Shown: piece after piece, positions 57,657 to 64,000 of the stretch | Layout of the letters: the number at the start of each line of letters is the position of its first letter | Position numbering within the stretch: the stretch's first letter is position 1 | Source of the DNA: Sphingomonas_R arantia | GTDB lineage: Bacteria > Pseudomonadota > Alphaproteobacteria > Sphingomonadales > Sphingomonadaceae | Length of the DNA stretch: 64,000 bases | Reading direction: 5' to 3' | NCBI RefSeq assembly: GCF_042682045.1 | Contig: NZ_JBHUGS010000001.1 | Location: 496,001 to 560,000, forward strand | Program-made: the position numbers and the translations under genes | The notes under the pieces: generated by a model | What the model saw: the letters and a program-made list of their open reading frames with translations, nothing else | The model's database searches: none | Told to the model about the DNA's origin: nothing

Positions 57657-59299
57657 CCGATAGCACAGCCAACGCGCTGCATTTCCAGGCGCACGAAGCG
57701 CCGGGTCATGCCCATGATGCGGACCATAAGCCGGCGTTCTTCCAACGCTGGTTCATGTCGACGAACCACAAGGACATCGGCACCCTCTATCTGATCTTCG
57801 CCATTCTGGCGGGCGTGATCGGCGGGGCGATCTCCGGCCTGATGCGGGCCGAGCTGGCGGCGCCGGGCATCCAGTATCTGGAAGCCTGGTCGGGGCAGGA
57901 AGGCGATGCGGCGCTCCAGTTCTGGAACGTGCTGATCACCGCGCACGGCCTGATCATGGTGTTCTTCATGGTGATGCCCGCCATGATCGGCGGGTTCGGC
58001 AACTGGTTCATCCCGATCATGATCGGCGCGCCAGACATGGCGTTCCCGCGCATGAACAACGTGTCGTTCTGGCTGATCGTGCCGGCATTCATGCTGCTGC
58101 TCGGGTCCGCCTTCGTCGGCGGCGCGGGGACGGGCTGGACGGTCTATCCGCCGCTGTCGACGATCGGATCGTCGGGCGCCGCGGTCGATATGGCGATCCT
58201 GTCGCTCCATCTGGCCGGCGCATCGTCGATCCTCGGGGCGATCAACTTCATCACCACGATTTTCAACATGCGCGCGCCGGGCATGACGCTGCACAAGATG
58301 CCGCTGTTCGTGTGGTCGGTGCTGGTCACCGCGTTCCTGCTGTTGCTGGCGCTGCCGGTGCTGGCCGCGGCGATCACGATGCTGCTGACCGATCGCAACT
58401 TCGGCACCGCGTTCTTCGATGCTAGCGGGGGCGGTAACCCGATCCTGTACCAGCATCTGTTCTGGTTTTTCGGACACCCCGAAGTGTACATCATGATCCT
58501 GCCGGGCTTCGGCATCGTCAGCCAGATCATCGCGACGTTCAGCCGGAAGCCGGTGTTCGGCTATCTCGGCATGGCCTACGCCATGGTCGCGATCGGCGTG
58601 GTCGGGTTCATCGTGTGGGCGCACCACATGTTCACGACCGGCCTGGACGTGAACACCAAGATGTACTTCACCGCCGCCACGATGGTGATCGCGGTGCCGA
58701 CGGGGATCAAGATCTTCTCCTGGATCGCCACGATGTGGGGCGGCTCGCTCAGCTTCAAGACGCCGATGCTGTGGGCGATCGGGTTCATCTTCATGTTCAC
58801 CGTCGGTGGCGTGACCGGCGTGGTGCTGGCGAACGGCGGCATCGATAACTACATGCACGATACCTATTATGTGGTGGCACATTTCCATTATGTGCTGTCG
58901 CTCGGTGCGGTGTTCGGGCTGTTCGCGGGCTTCTACTACTGGTTTCCCAAGATGTCGGGGAAGATGTACAACGAGGTTCTCGGCCAGCTGCACTTCTGGG
59001 TGTTCTTCGTCGGCGTGAACCTGCTGTTCTTCCCGATGCATTTCCTGGGGCTGGACGGCATGCCGCGGCGTATCCCGGATTATCCGGACGCGTTCGCCTG
59101 GTACAACCACCTGGCGACCATGGGCTACGGCATCATGGCGGTTGGGATGTTGTTCTTCTTCGTGAACCTCGTCGTGTCGTTGATCGGTGGGAAGCCGGCC
59201 GGGGACAATCCGTGGGGCGAGGGCGCAACGACGCTGGAATGGACGCTGTCCAGCCCGCCGCCGTACCACCAGTTCGAAACCCTGCCGAAGATCGACTGA
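57653..59299 (+). CDS. ctaD: Cytochrome c oxidase subunit I
   Basis: The 548-residue haem-copper subunit has twelve helices. Family markers are WFMSTNHKDIGTLYLIFA, HGLIMVFFMVMPAMIGGFG, WFFGHPEVYIMILPGFGIVS (the His-Tyr CuB region), AHHMFTTGLDVNTKMYF with the K-channel Lys in PTGIKIFSW and VAHFHYVLSLGAVFG. This makes it the aa3 type that reduces oxygen and pumps protons. Its gene order with ctaC upstream and ctaB downstream is the usual alphaproteobacterial one. Confidence 0.98.
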   Translation: MTDSTANALHFQAHEAPGHAHDADHKPAFFQRWFMSTNHKDIGTLYLIFAILAGVIGGAISGLMRAELAAPGIQYLEAWSGQEGDAALQFWNVLITAHGLIMVFFMVMPAMIGGFGNWFIPIMIGAPDMAFPRMNNVSFWLIVPAFMLLLGSAFVGGAGTGWTVYPPLSTIGSSGAAVDMAILSLHLAGASSILGAINFITTIFNMRAPGMTLHKMPLFVWSVLVTAFLLLLALPVLAAAITMLLTDRNFGTAFFDASGGGNPILYQHLFWFFGHPEVYIMILPGFGIVSQIIATFSRKPVFGYLGMAYAMVAIGVVGFIVWAHHMFTTGLDVNTKMYFTAATMVIAVPTGIKIFSWIATMWGGSLSFKTPMLWAIGFIFMFTVGGVTGVVLANGGIDNYMHDTYYVVAHFHYVLSLGAVFGLFAGFYYWFPKMSGKMYNEVLGQLHFWVFFVGVNLLFFPMHFLGLDGMPRRIPDYPDAFAWYNHLATMGYGIMAVGMLFFFVNLVVSLIGGKPAGDNPWGEGATTLEWTLSSPPPYHQFETLPKID

Positions 59300-59357
59300 C
59301 CTTCGGTATCCTGTGCGCCGTCCCGACCATGGGGCGGCGCCGATTTGATCGAGTGAC

Positions 59358-60305
59358 ATGGCATCCAGCGCCTATCCTGACCTGACCGCCCCTGCCGACG
59401 GCGCTGCCGTGCCTGCACCTGTTGCGGCGATGCCGGCGGAGTGGCGCGATTTCGTCGCGCTGTGCAAACCGCGTGTGCTGACTCTGGTGGTGTTCACCGG
59501 GTTGTGCGGGATGCTGGCGGCGCGGGTGCCGATTCATCCGGTACTGGGGTTCACGGCGATCCTTTGCATTACGCTGGGCGCGGGTGCGGCGGGTGCGCTG
59601 AACCAGTGGTATGAGGCCGACCTCGACGCGAAGATGAAGCGGACGCGCAACCGGCCGCTGCCCGCGGGGCGGATGGACCGGCAGTCCGCGCTGCACTTCG
59701 GTGTCGGGCTCGCGTCGTTCTCCGTCCTGCTGATGGGGCTGGCGGTGAACTTGCTGGCGGCCGGTATCCTGGCCGTGTCGATCCTGTTCTACGTCGTGAT
59801 CTACACCGTCTGGCTGAAGCGTCGGACGCCGCAGAACATCGTGATCGGCGGGGCGGCGGGTGCGTTTCCGGCGCTGATCGGCTGGGCCGCGGCGACGGGG
59901 CGGGTCGACCTGCTTCCGGTGCTGCTGTTCGCGCTGGTGTTCCTGTGGACGCCGCCGCATTTCTGGGCGCTGTCGCTCTATGTGAAGACCGACTATGCGG
60001 CGGCCGGCGTGCCGATGCTGCCGGTGGTCGCGGGCCTGACGGTGACGCGGACGCAGGTGCTGCTCTATACCGTGCCGATGGCGATCACGGCCGTCGCGCC
60101 GTGGCCGCTTGGGTTGACCGGCGCGATCTACGGCGTGGTGGCGAGCGTGTTCACCGCGGTGTTCGCTGCGATGGCGGTGCAGGTCGCGGTCAGCCGCGAG
60201 ACCGACCAGGCGGCGATGAAGCCGGAGCGGCGACTGTTCGCTTTCTCTATCCTGTACCTGTTCGTGCTGTTCGGCGCGCTGGTCGTCGATCGGTTCTTCG
60301 CATGA
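59358..60305 (+). CDS. ctaB: Protoheme IX farnesyltransferase
   Basis: The 315-residue membrane prenyltransferase makes haem O from haem B for the oxidase. NQWYEADLDAKMKRTRNRPL carries the Asp-rich first site, and YTVWLKRRTPQNIVIGGAAG and FLWTPPHFWALSLYVKTDYA follow, all with the family's spacing. About eight or nine helices are visible. The start lies 58 bp after ctaD. It overlaps the next small gene (ATGA). Confidence 0.96.
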   Translation: MASSAYPDLTAPADGAAVPAPVAAMPAEWRDFVALCKPRVLTLVVFTGLCGMLAARVPIHPVLGFTAILCITLGAGAAGALNQWYEADLDAKMKRTRNRPLPAGRMDRQSALHFGVGLASFSVLLMGLAVNLLAAGILAVSILFYVVIYTVWLKRRTPQNIVIGGAAGAFPALIGWAAATGRVDLLPVLLFALVFLWTPPHFWALSLYVKTDYAAAGVPMLPVVAGLTVTRTQVLLYTVPMAITAVAPWPLGLTGAIYGVVASVFTAVFAAMAVQVAVSRETDQAAMKPERRLFAFSILYLFVLFGALVVDRFFA

Positions 60306-60436
60306 CGCCTGATCTCACGCCCGCGCAGGAGGCCGAACTGCGGCGTCGGCAGAAGAGCCGGTCGATCGTAATGGGGCTGTGCCTCGGCGCGCTGGCGGTG
60401 CTGTTCTTCGGGATCAGCATGGCGAAGATGCTGTGA
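60302..60436 (+). CDS. Small membrane protein of the oxidase operon (CoxF-like)
   Basis: The 44-residue protein (MTPDLTPAQEAELRRRQKSR, then one helix SIVMGLCLGALAVLFFGISM, ending AKML) overlaps ctaB by 4 bp and the ctaG GTG by 4 bp. Small single-helix proteins here are annotated as oxidase subunit or CoxF-like in related bacteria. Role in assembly is inferred from position only. Confidence 0.85.
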   Translation: MTPDLTPAQEAELRRRQKSRSIVMGLCLGALAVLFFGISMAKML

Positions 60437-61002
60437 ATACGGCCGCGGCTCAGACGCTCGCGGGGCGCAACCGGCGCGTGCGCAACCTCATGCTGCTGCT
60501 CGTCGCGGCGATGGTCGGGCTGGGGTTCGCCAGCGTGCCGCTGTACCGGATCTTCTGCGAATATACCGGGTTCGACGGCACGACGCAGCGCGCGACACTG
60601 GCGCAGGCTCCGGGCGCGGTGGTCGGCAAGATCATCTCGGTGCGGTTCGACGCCAATGTCAGTTCGCGGCTGCCGTGGACGTTCACGCCGGAACAGCAGA
60701 CCGCGCGGGTCGCGATCGGCGCGCGCGAACTGGCGTTCTTCAACGCGACCAATGCGGCGGATCATCCGGTCACGGGCAGCGCATCGTTCAACGTGACGCC
60801 GAGCCAGGTCGGCAAGTATTTCACCAAGATCCAGTGTTTCTGCTTCACCAACCAGGCGCTGGAAGCGGGCGCCACGATGCGCATGCCGGTGACCTATTAT
60901 GTCGATCCGAAGATCCTCGACGATCCCGATGCGCGCGACGTCAGCGAGATCACGCTCAGCTACACATTCTATCCGGTGGATTCGCCCGAGACGGCGGGCT
61001 AA
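60433..61002 (+). CDS. ctaG: Cytochrome c oxidase assembly protein CtaG/Cox11
   Basis: The 189-residue copper chaperone delivers Cu to the CuB site of subunit I. A membrane anchor (LMLLLVAAMVGLGFASVPLY) leads into YRIFCEYTGFDGTTQRATLA and the copper-binding CFCF in KIQCFCFTNQAL, within a periplasmic immunoglobulin-like domain. GTG 60433 overlaps the preceding stop (GTGA). Confidence 0.95.
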   Translation: MNTAAAQTLAGRNRRVRNLMLLLVAAMVGLGFASVPLYRIFCEYTGFDGTTQRATLAQAPGAVVGKIISVRFDANVSSRLPWTFTPEQQTARVAIGARELAFFNATNAADHPVTGSASFNVTPSQVGKYFTKIQCFCFTNQALEAGATMRMPVTYYVDPKILDDPDARDVSEITLSYTFYPVDSPETAG

Positions 61003-61034
61003 GCCCAAGCAACGACAAGAGGGGAAGACCGCAG

Positions 61035-61856
61035 ATGGCCGGTGCCAAGAACCATGATTATCATATCCTTCCGCCGAGCATCTGGCCGTTCTTCGGGTCG
61101 ATGGCGGCGCTGGTCATGGCGTCGGGCGGGATCATGTGGATGCACAGCGTCGCGCATGGCGGGCTGGTGTTCTTCCTCGGCTTGATCGGGATCCTCTACA
61201 CCTTCTACAGCTGGTGGTCGGACGTGATCCGCGAGGCGAATGCCGGCGATCATACGCCGGTGGTGTCGCTCCACCTGCGCTACGGGATGATCCTGTTCAT
61301 CGCGTCGGAAGTGATGTTCTTCGTCGGCTGGTTCTGGGCGTGGTTCGATTTCTCGCTGTTCCCGTCGACAGTCGATGCGGTCGGTGGCGTGTGGCCGCCG
61401 AAGGGGATCGAGGTGATCGACCCGTTCCACCTGCCGCTGCTCAACACACTGATCCTGCTGTGTTCGGGGACGACGGTGACCTGGGCGCACCATTCGCTGC
61501 TGCAGGGCGACCGCGAGGGGCTGAAGACCGGGCTGTGGTGCACGATCGCGCTGGGTGCGCTGTTCTCAACGATCCAGGCCTATGAGTACATGCACGCGCC
61601 GTTCGCGTTCAAGGGACTGAACTACGGCGCGGCGTTCTTCATGGCGACCGGCTTCCACGGCTTTCACGTGCTGGTTGGCACCATCTTCCTCGCGGTCTGC
61701 CTCTTCCGGACGTACAAGGGCGACTTTACGCCGAAGCAGCATTTCGGGTTCGAGGCGGCGGCTTGGTACTGGCATTTCGTCGATGTCGTGTGGCTGTTCC
61801 TGTTTATCTCGATCTACGTCTGGGGCGGCTGGGGCGCGACGATCCACGCGGGCTGA
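61035..61856 (+). CDS. ctaE: Cytochrome c oxidase subunit III
   Basis: The 273-residue subunit has seven helices. NHDYHILPPSIWPFFGSMAA, SEVMFFVGWFWAWF (the Glu of the conserved lipid or oxygen channel), WAHHSLLQGDREGLKTGL and GFHGFHVLVGTIFLAVCLFR are diagnostic. AGGGGAAG lies about 10 bases before ATG 61035. Confidence 0.97.
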   Translation: MAGAKNHDYHILPPSIWPFFGSMAALVMASGGIMWMHSVAHGGLVFFLGLIGILYTFYSWWSDVIREANAGDHTPVVSLHLRYGMILFIASEVMFFVGWFWAWFDFSLFPSTVDAVGGVWPPKGIEVIDPFHLPLLNTLILLCSGTTVTWAHHSLLQGDREGLKTGLWCTIALGALFSTIQAYEYMHAPFAFKGLNYGAAFFMATGFHGFHVLVGTIFLAVCLFRTYKGDFTPKQHFGFEAAAWYWHFVDVVWLFLFISIYVWGGWGATIHAG

Positions 61857-61891
61857 GGCGCCAAGCCTGACCGGACCTTATGTCCTGCCAC

Positions 61892-61927
61892 GATCCCTCC
61901 GGAACCGCGCTGCGTTCCGGGGGGATC
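61892..61927 (+). other. Stable hairpin between subunit III and DUF983 genes
   Basis: GATCCCTCCGGAAC pairs with GTTCCGGGGGGATC (one mismatched position) around an eight-base loop. No T run follows, so it may stabilise the upstream mRNA or form a processing site rather than terminate. Confidence 0.6.
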
Positions 61928-61943
61928 ATGCTATCTGGGGCGA

Positions 61944-62339
61944 ATGACCGAGCCCCTCCACATCTCGCCTGAGTATATCGCCGCCGGCCTGAAGGGGCTG
62001 TGCCCGCGCTGCGGCGCGCGGACGCTGTTCGCGGGTGTCGCGCGGTTCTCGCCCGCCTGTTCGAACTGCGGGCTCGAGTTCGCGAAGTTCAACGTGGATG
62101 ACGGGCCGGCGGCGTTCCTGACGCTCGGCATCGGGACGATCATCACGATCGCGGCGATCACGCTGGAACTGACCGTGTCGCCGCCCTTCTGGGTGCATTT
62201 CCTGATCTGGACGCCGGTGACGTTGCTCTCGGTGGTTGGGTCGCTGCGCGTGGCGAAGGGGATGCTGATCCTGGCGGAATATCGCAACGACGCGCGCGAG
62301 GGGCGGATCCGCGGGGACGCGCCGGAGGATCGGCCGTGA
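61944..62339 (+). CDS. DUF983 family membrane protein
   Basis: The 131-residue protein begins with the DUF983 zinc-ribbon GLCPRCGARTLFAG with ACSNCGLEFAKF, four cysteines in two CxxC pairs. Two membrane helices follow (FLTLGIGTIITIAAITLELT and WVHFLIWTPVTLLSVVGSLR). Its place in oxidase operons suggests an assembly role but no mechanism is known. Its stop overlaps the SURF1 GTG by 4 bp. Confidence 0.9.
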   Translation: MTEPLHISPEYIAAGLKGLCPRCGARTLFAGVARFSPACSNCGLEFAKFNVDDGPAAFLTLGIGTIITIAAITLELTVSPPFWVHFLIWTPVTLLSVVGSLRVAKGMLILAEYRNDAREGRIRGDAPEDRP

Positions 62340-62938
62340 CTGGACAAGCCAGCGCAACGCCGCGGCTGCGCATTCCGATCGTCGCGACGCTGGTCGTCGT
62401 GGCGGCGGCGATCGGCATGGCGATGCTGGGCCTGTGGCAGGTGCGGCGGATGCACGAGAAGGGAGCGTTGCTGGCGCAATATACGGCGGCACCGGGCAAG
62501 CCCGCGGTCGCATGGCCGGCGGTGCCGGTGCGCGACGGGGCGCTGCTGTACCGGCGGAGTGGCGGGTTCTGCATCGAACCGATGGGCTGGACCGCGCGGG
62601 CCGGGCGGAGCCGGACGGGGGAGAGCGGCTGGCGGCATATCGTGCAGTGCCGGACGGGGGCCGAGGGCCCGGGCATGGCGGTGGACATGGGATGGTCGCG
62701 CGACCCGAAGAACCCGGTCGGCTGGACCGGTGGGCGCGTGACGGGGACGATCGATGCGGACCGCGATCATGTTCTGCTGCTCGTTGCGGACCAGGCGGCA
62801 CCGGGTCTGACGCCGAGCCTGCGGCCGAGTCCGGAGGATATTCCGAACAATCACTTCGCCTATGCGGTGCAATGGTTCGCGTTCGCCGCGATTGCGCTGG
62901 TGATCTATGTGATCGCGCTGACGCGGCGGAGGGTTTGA
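62336..62938 (+). CDS. SURF1 family oxidase assembly protein
   Basis: The 200-residue protein has an N-terminal helix (VATLVVVAAAIGMAMLGLWQ), the SURF1 LGLWQVRRMHEK motif, a periplasmic domain and a C-terminal helix (FAYAVQWFAFAAIALVIYVI). SURF1 proteins help insert haem a into subunit I. GTG 62336 is set by the overlap with the DUF983 gene. This copy is at the short end for the family. Confidence 0.88.
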   Translation: MTGQASATPRLRIPIVATLVVVAAAIGMAMLGLWQVRRMHEKGALLAQYTAAPGKPAVAWPAVPVRDGALLYRRSGGFCIEPMGWTARAGRSRTGESGWRHIVQCRTGAEGPGMAVDMGWSRDPKNPVGWTGGRVTGTIDADRDHVLLLVADQAAPGLTPSLRPSPEDIPNNHFAYAVQWFAFAAIALVIYVIALTRRRV

Positions 62939-63007
62939 GCTTTTCGGTTTCCTCTCCGGGTCTGGGTTGGGCCGCTCTCACACTAACGTTGCTCAGTTGA
63001 CGAGGTT

Positions 63008-63045
63008 GGCCCCACCCCAACCCCTCCCCTGAAGGAGAGGGGCGT
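63008..63045. repeat. Family D hairpin between SURF1 and thrC
   Basis: CCCCTCCCCTGAAGGAGAGG with flanking sequence matches the copy at 19069. It lies about 70 bp after the SURF1 stop and 115 bp before the thrC start, and is a likely terminator of the oxidase operon. Confidence 0.7.
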
Positions 63046-63161
63046 TCTGTTGCGGTTTGGTCCAACGTTCGTTTTGACCGGGATGCGGGAGGCCCCGGCT
63101 GGCTTGATTGGCGGACCGCGATGGTTGCCCCTCGCCACACACGGGGCTAAGCCGCGCGGTC

Positions 63162-64000
63162 ATGCAATATGTCAGCACGCGCGGGACCGCGCCCATCCTT
63201 GGCTTCGAGGCCGTGACCCTGGCGGGGCTTGCCGCCGATGGCGGGTTGTACGTGCCGGAGACGTGGCCGACGTTCGATCACGACCAGATCGCGGCGTTGC
63301 GCGGCAAATCCTATGCCGAGACCGCGGCGATCGTGATGGCGCCGTTCGTGGGCGACGCCCTGTCGCGCGAGGACCTGCACGCGCTGTGTGTCGCGGCCTA
63401 TGGGCGGTTCGAGCATGATGCGGTAACGCCGCTGGTGCAGCTGGATGCGCAGCACTGGTTGCTGGAGCTGTTCCACGGGCCGACGCTGGCGTTCAAGGAC
63501 GTGGCGTTGCAGCTGCTGGGGCTGTTGTTCGAGCGGTTCCTGTCCGGGCGGGACAGCCACCTGACCGTCATCGGCGCGACGTCGGGCGATACAGGGTCGG
63601 CGGCGATCGATGCGCTGGCGGGGCGGGCGAAGGTCGATATCTTCATGCTGCACCCGGAAGGGCGCGTGTCGGAGGTGCAGCGCCGGCAGATGACGACGGT
63701 GCTGGCGCCGAACGTCCACAATATCGCGATCGACGGCAGTTTCGACGATGCGCAGGCGCTGGTGAAGGCGATGTTCGCCGACCGGCCGTTCGCCGAACGG
63801 TTCGAGCTGTCCGCGGTCAATTCGATCAACTGGGCGCGGCTGATGGCGCAGATCGTCTATTATTTCTACGCCGCGGTGCGGCTGGGCGGGCCGGAGCGGC
63901 CGGTGGCATTTGCGGTGCCGACGGGCAATTTCGGCGATGTCTTCGCGGGATATTGCGCCGCGCGGATGGGGCTGCCGATCGCCAAGCTGATCGTCGCGAC
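63162..64000 (+). CDS. thrC: Threonine synthase (5' part, runs off the window)
   Basis: The first 279 codons are visible. MQYVSTRGTAPILGFEAVTL, then ELFHGPTLAFKDVALQLLGL with the PLP-binding Lys, IGATSGDTGSAAIDAL and NSINWARLMAQIVYYFYAAV match the fungal/proteobacterial threonine synthase. It turns O-phosphohomoserine into threonine. ATG 63162 gives the normal N-terminus; no clear ribosome site. In related genomes thrC follows the oxidase assembly genes as here. Confidence 0.96.
   Translation, partial: MQYVSTRGTAPILGFEAVTLAGLAADGGLYVPETWPTFDHDQIAALRGKSYAETAAIVMAPFVGDALSREDLHALCVAAYGRFEHDAVTPLVQLDAQHWLLELFHGPTLAFKDVALQLLGLLFERFLSGRDSHLTVIGATSGDTGSAAIDALAGRAKVDIFMLHPEGRVSEVQRRQMTTVLAPNVHNIAIDGSFDDAQALVKAMFADRPFAERFELSAVNSINWARLMAQIVYYFYAAVRLGGPERPVAFAVPTGNFGDVFAGYCAARMGLPIAKLIVA

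Overview
The window is high-G+C, densely packed chromosomal DNA of an alphaproteobacterium, most likely a Sphingomonas-type sphingomonad. This is inferred from the gene families, the chain of 4-bp ATGA/GTGA overlaps, the ctaC-ctaD-ctaB-ctaG-coxC-DUF983-SURF1-thrC order, a lone cobS/cobT pair, and dispersed intergenic palindromes that recur through the window. I see no rRNA, tRNA, CRISPR array, transposase or prophage structural gene.

Region 1 (1-12.3 kb): a truncated methyltransferase, a secreted M48 protease, a glycine-zipper stress protein, thiC behind a TPP riboswitch, a DUF2141 protein, a sterol-desaturase-type enzyme, an NfrA/NfrB-like glycan-export pair, tadA, two small membrane proteins, rpmB and two envelope proteins. 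Region 2 (12.3-20.4 kb): cobS, a small membrane gene and cobT, then DUF1428, a J-domain protein, BolA, a GST, a Wzx-type flippase and a run of very small stress-like proteins. Region 3 (20.6-31 kb): an OmpR-type two-component system convergent with a 1120-residue GH18-NodB-GT2 fusion, a CDF metal exporter, and a hydrolase/GH15/SDR operon.

Region 4 (31-35 kb): a ligase-associated Lhr-type helicase with two tiny paralogous membrane proteins upstream, divergent from the ligase-associated exonuclease. Region 5 (35.4-43.3 kb): glnB-glnA, endonuclease V, dxs, an unrecognised membrane protein coupled to a TIGR02594-type hydrolase, and tlyA. Region 6 (43.3-52.2 kb): an RND efflux adaptor and pump, TspO, UbiK, YbjN, proC and an M14 peptidase. 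Region 7 (52.5-56.2 kb, minus strand): pyrE-pdxJ-acpS-lepB-AI-2E transporter, nearly all joined by 4-bp overlaps. Region 8 (56.4-64 kb): the aa3-type cytochrome c oxidase operon with its assembly factors, then the start of thrC.

The most unusual items are the tri-domain polysaccharide protein, the NfrA/B-like cassette, the repair locus with its paralogous micro-membrane proteins, the membrane-protein/peptidoglycan-hydrolase pair at 40.7-42.2 kb, and several repeat families, one of which has become coding sequence at the end of an efflux adaptor gene. All functional names rest on motif and family recognition by eye; no database search was run.
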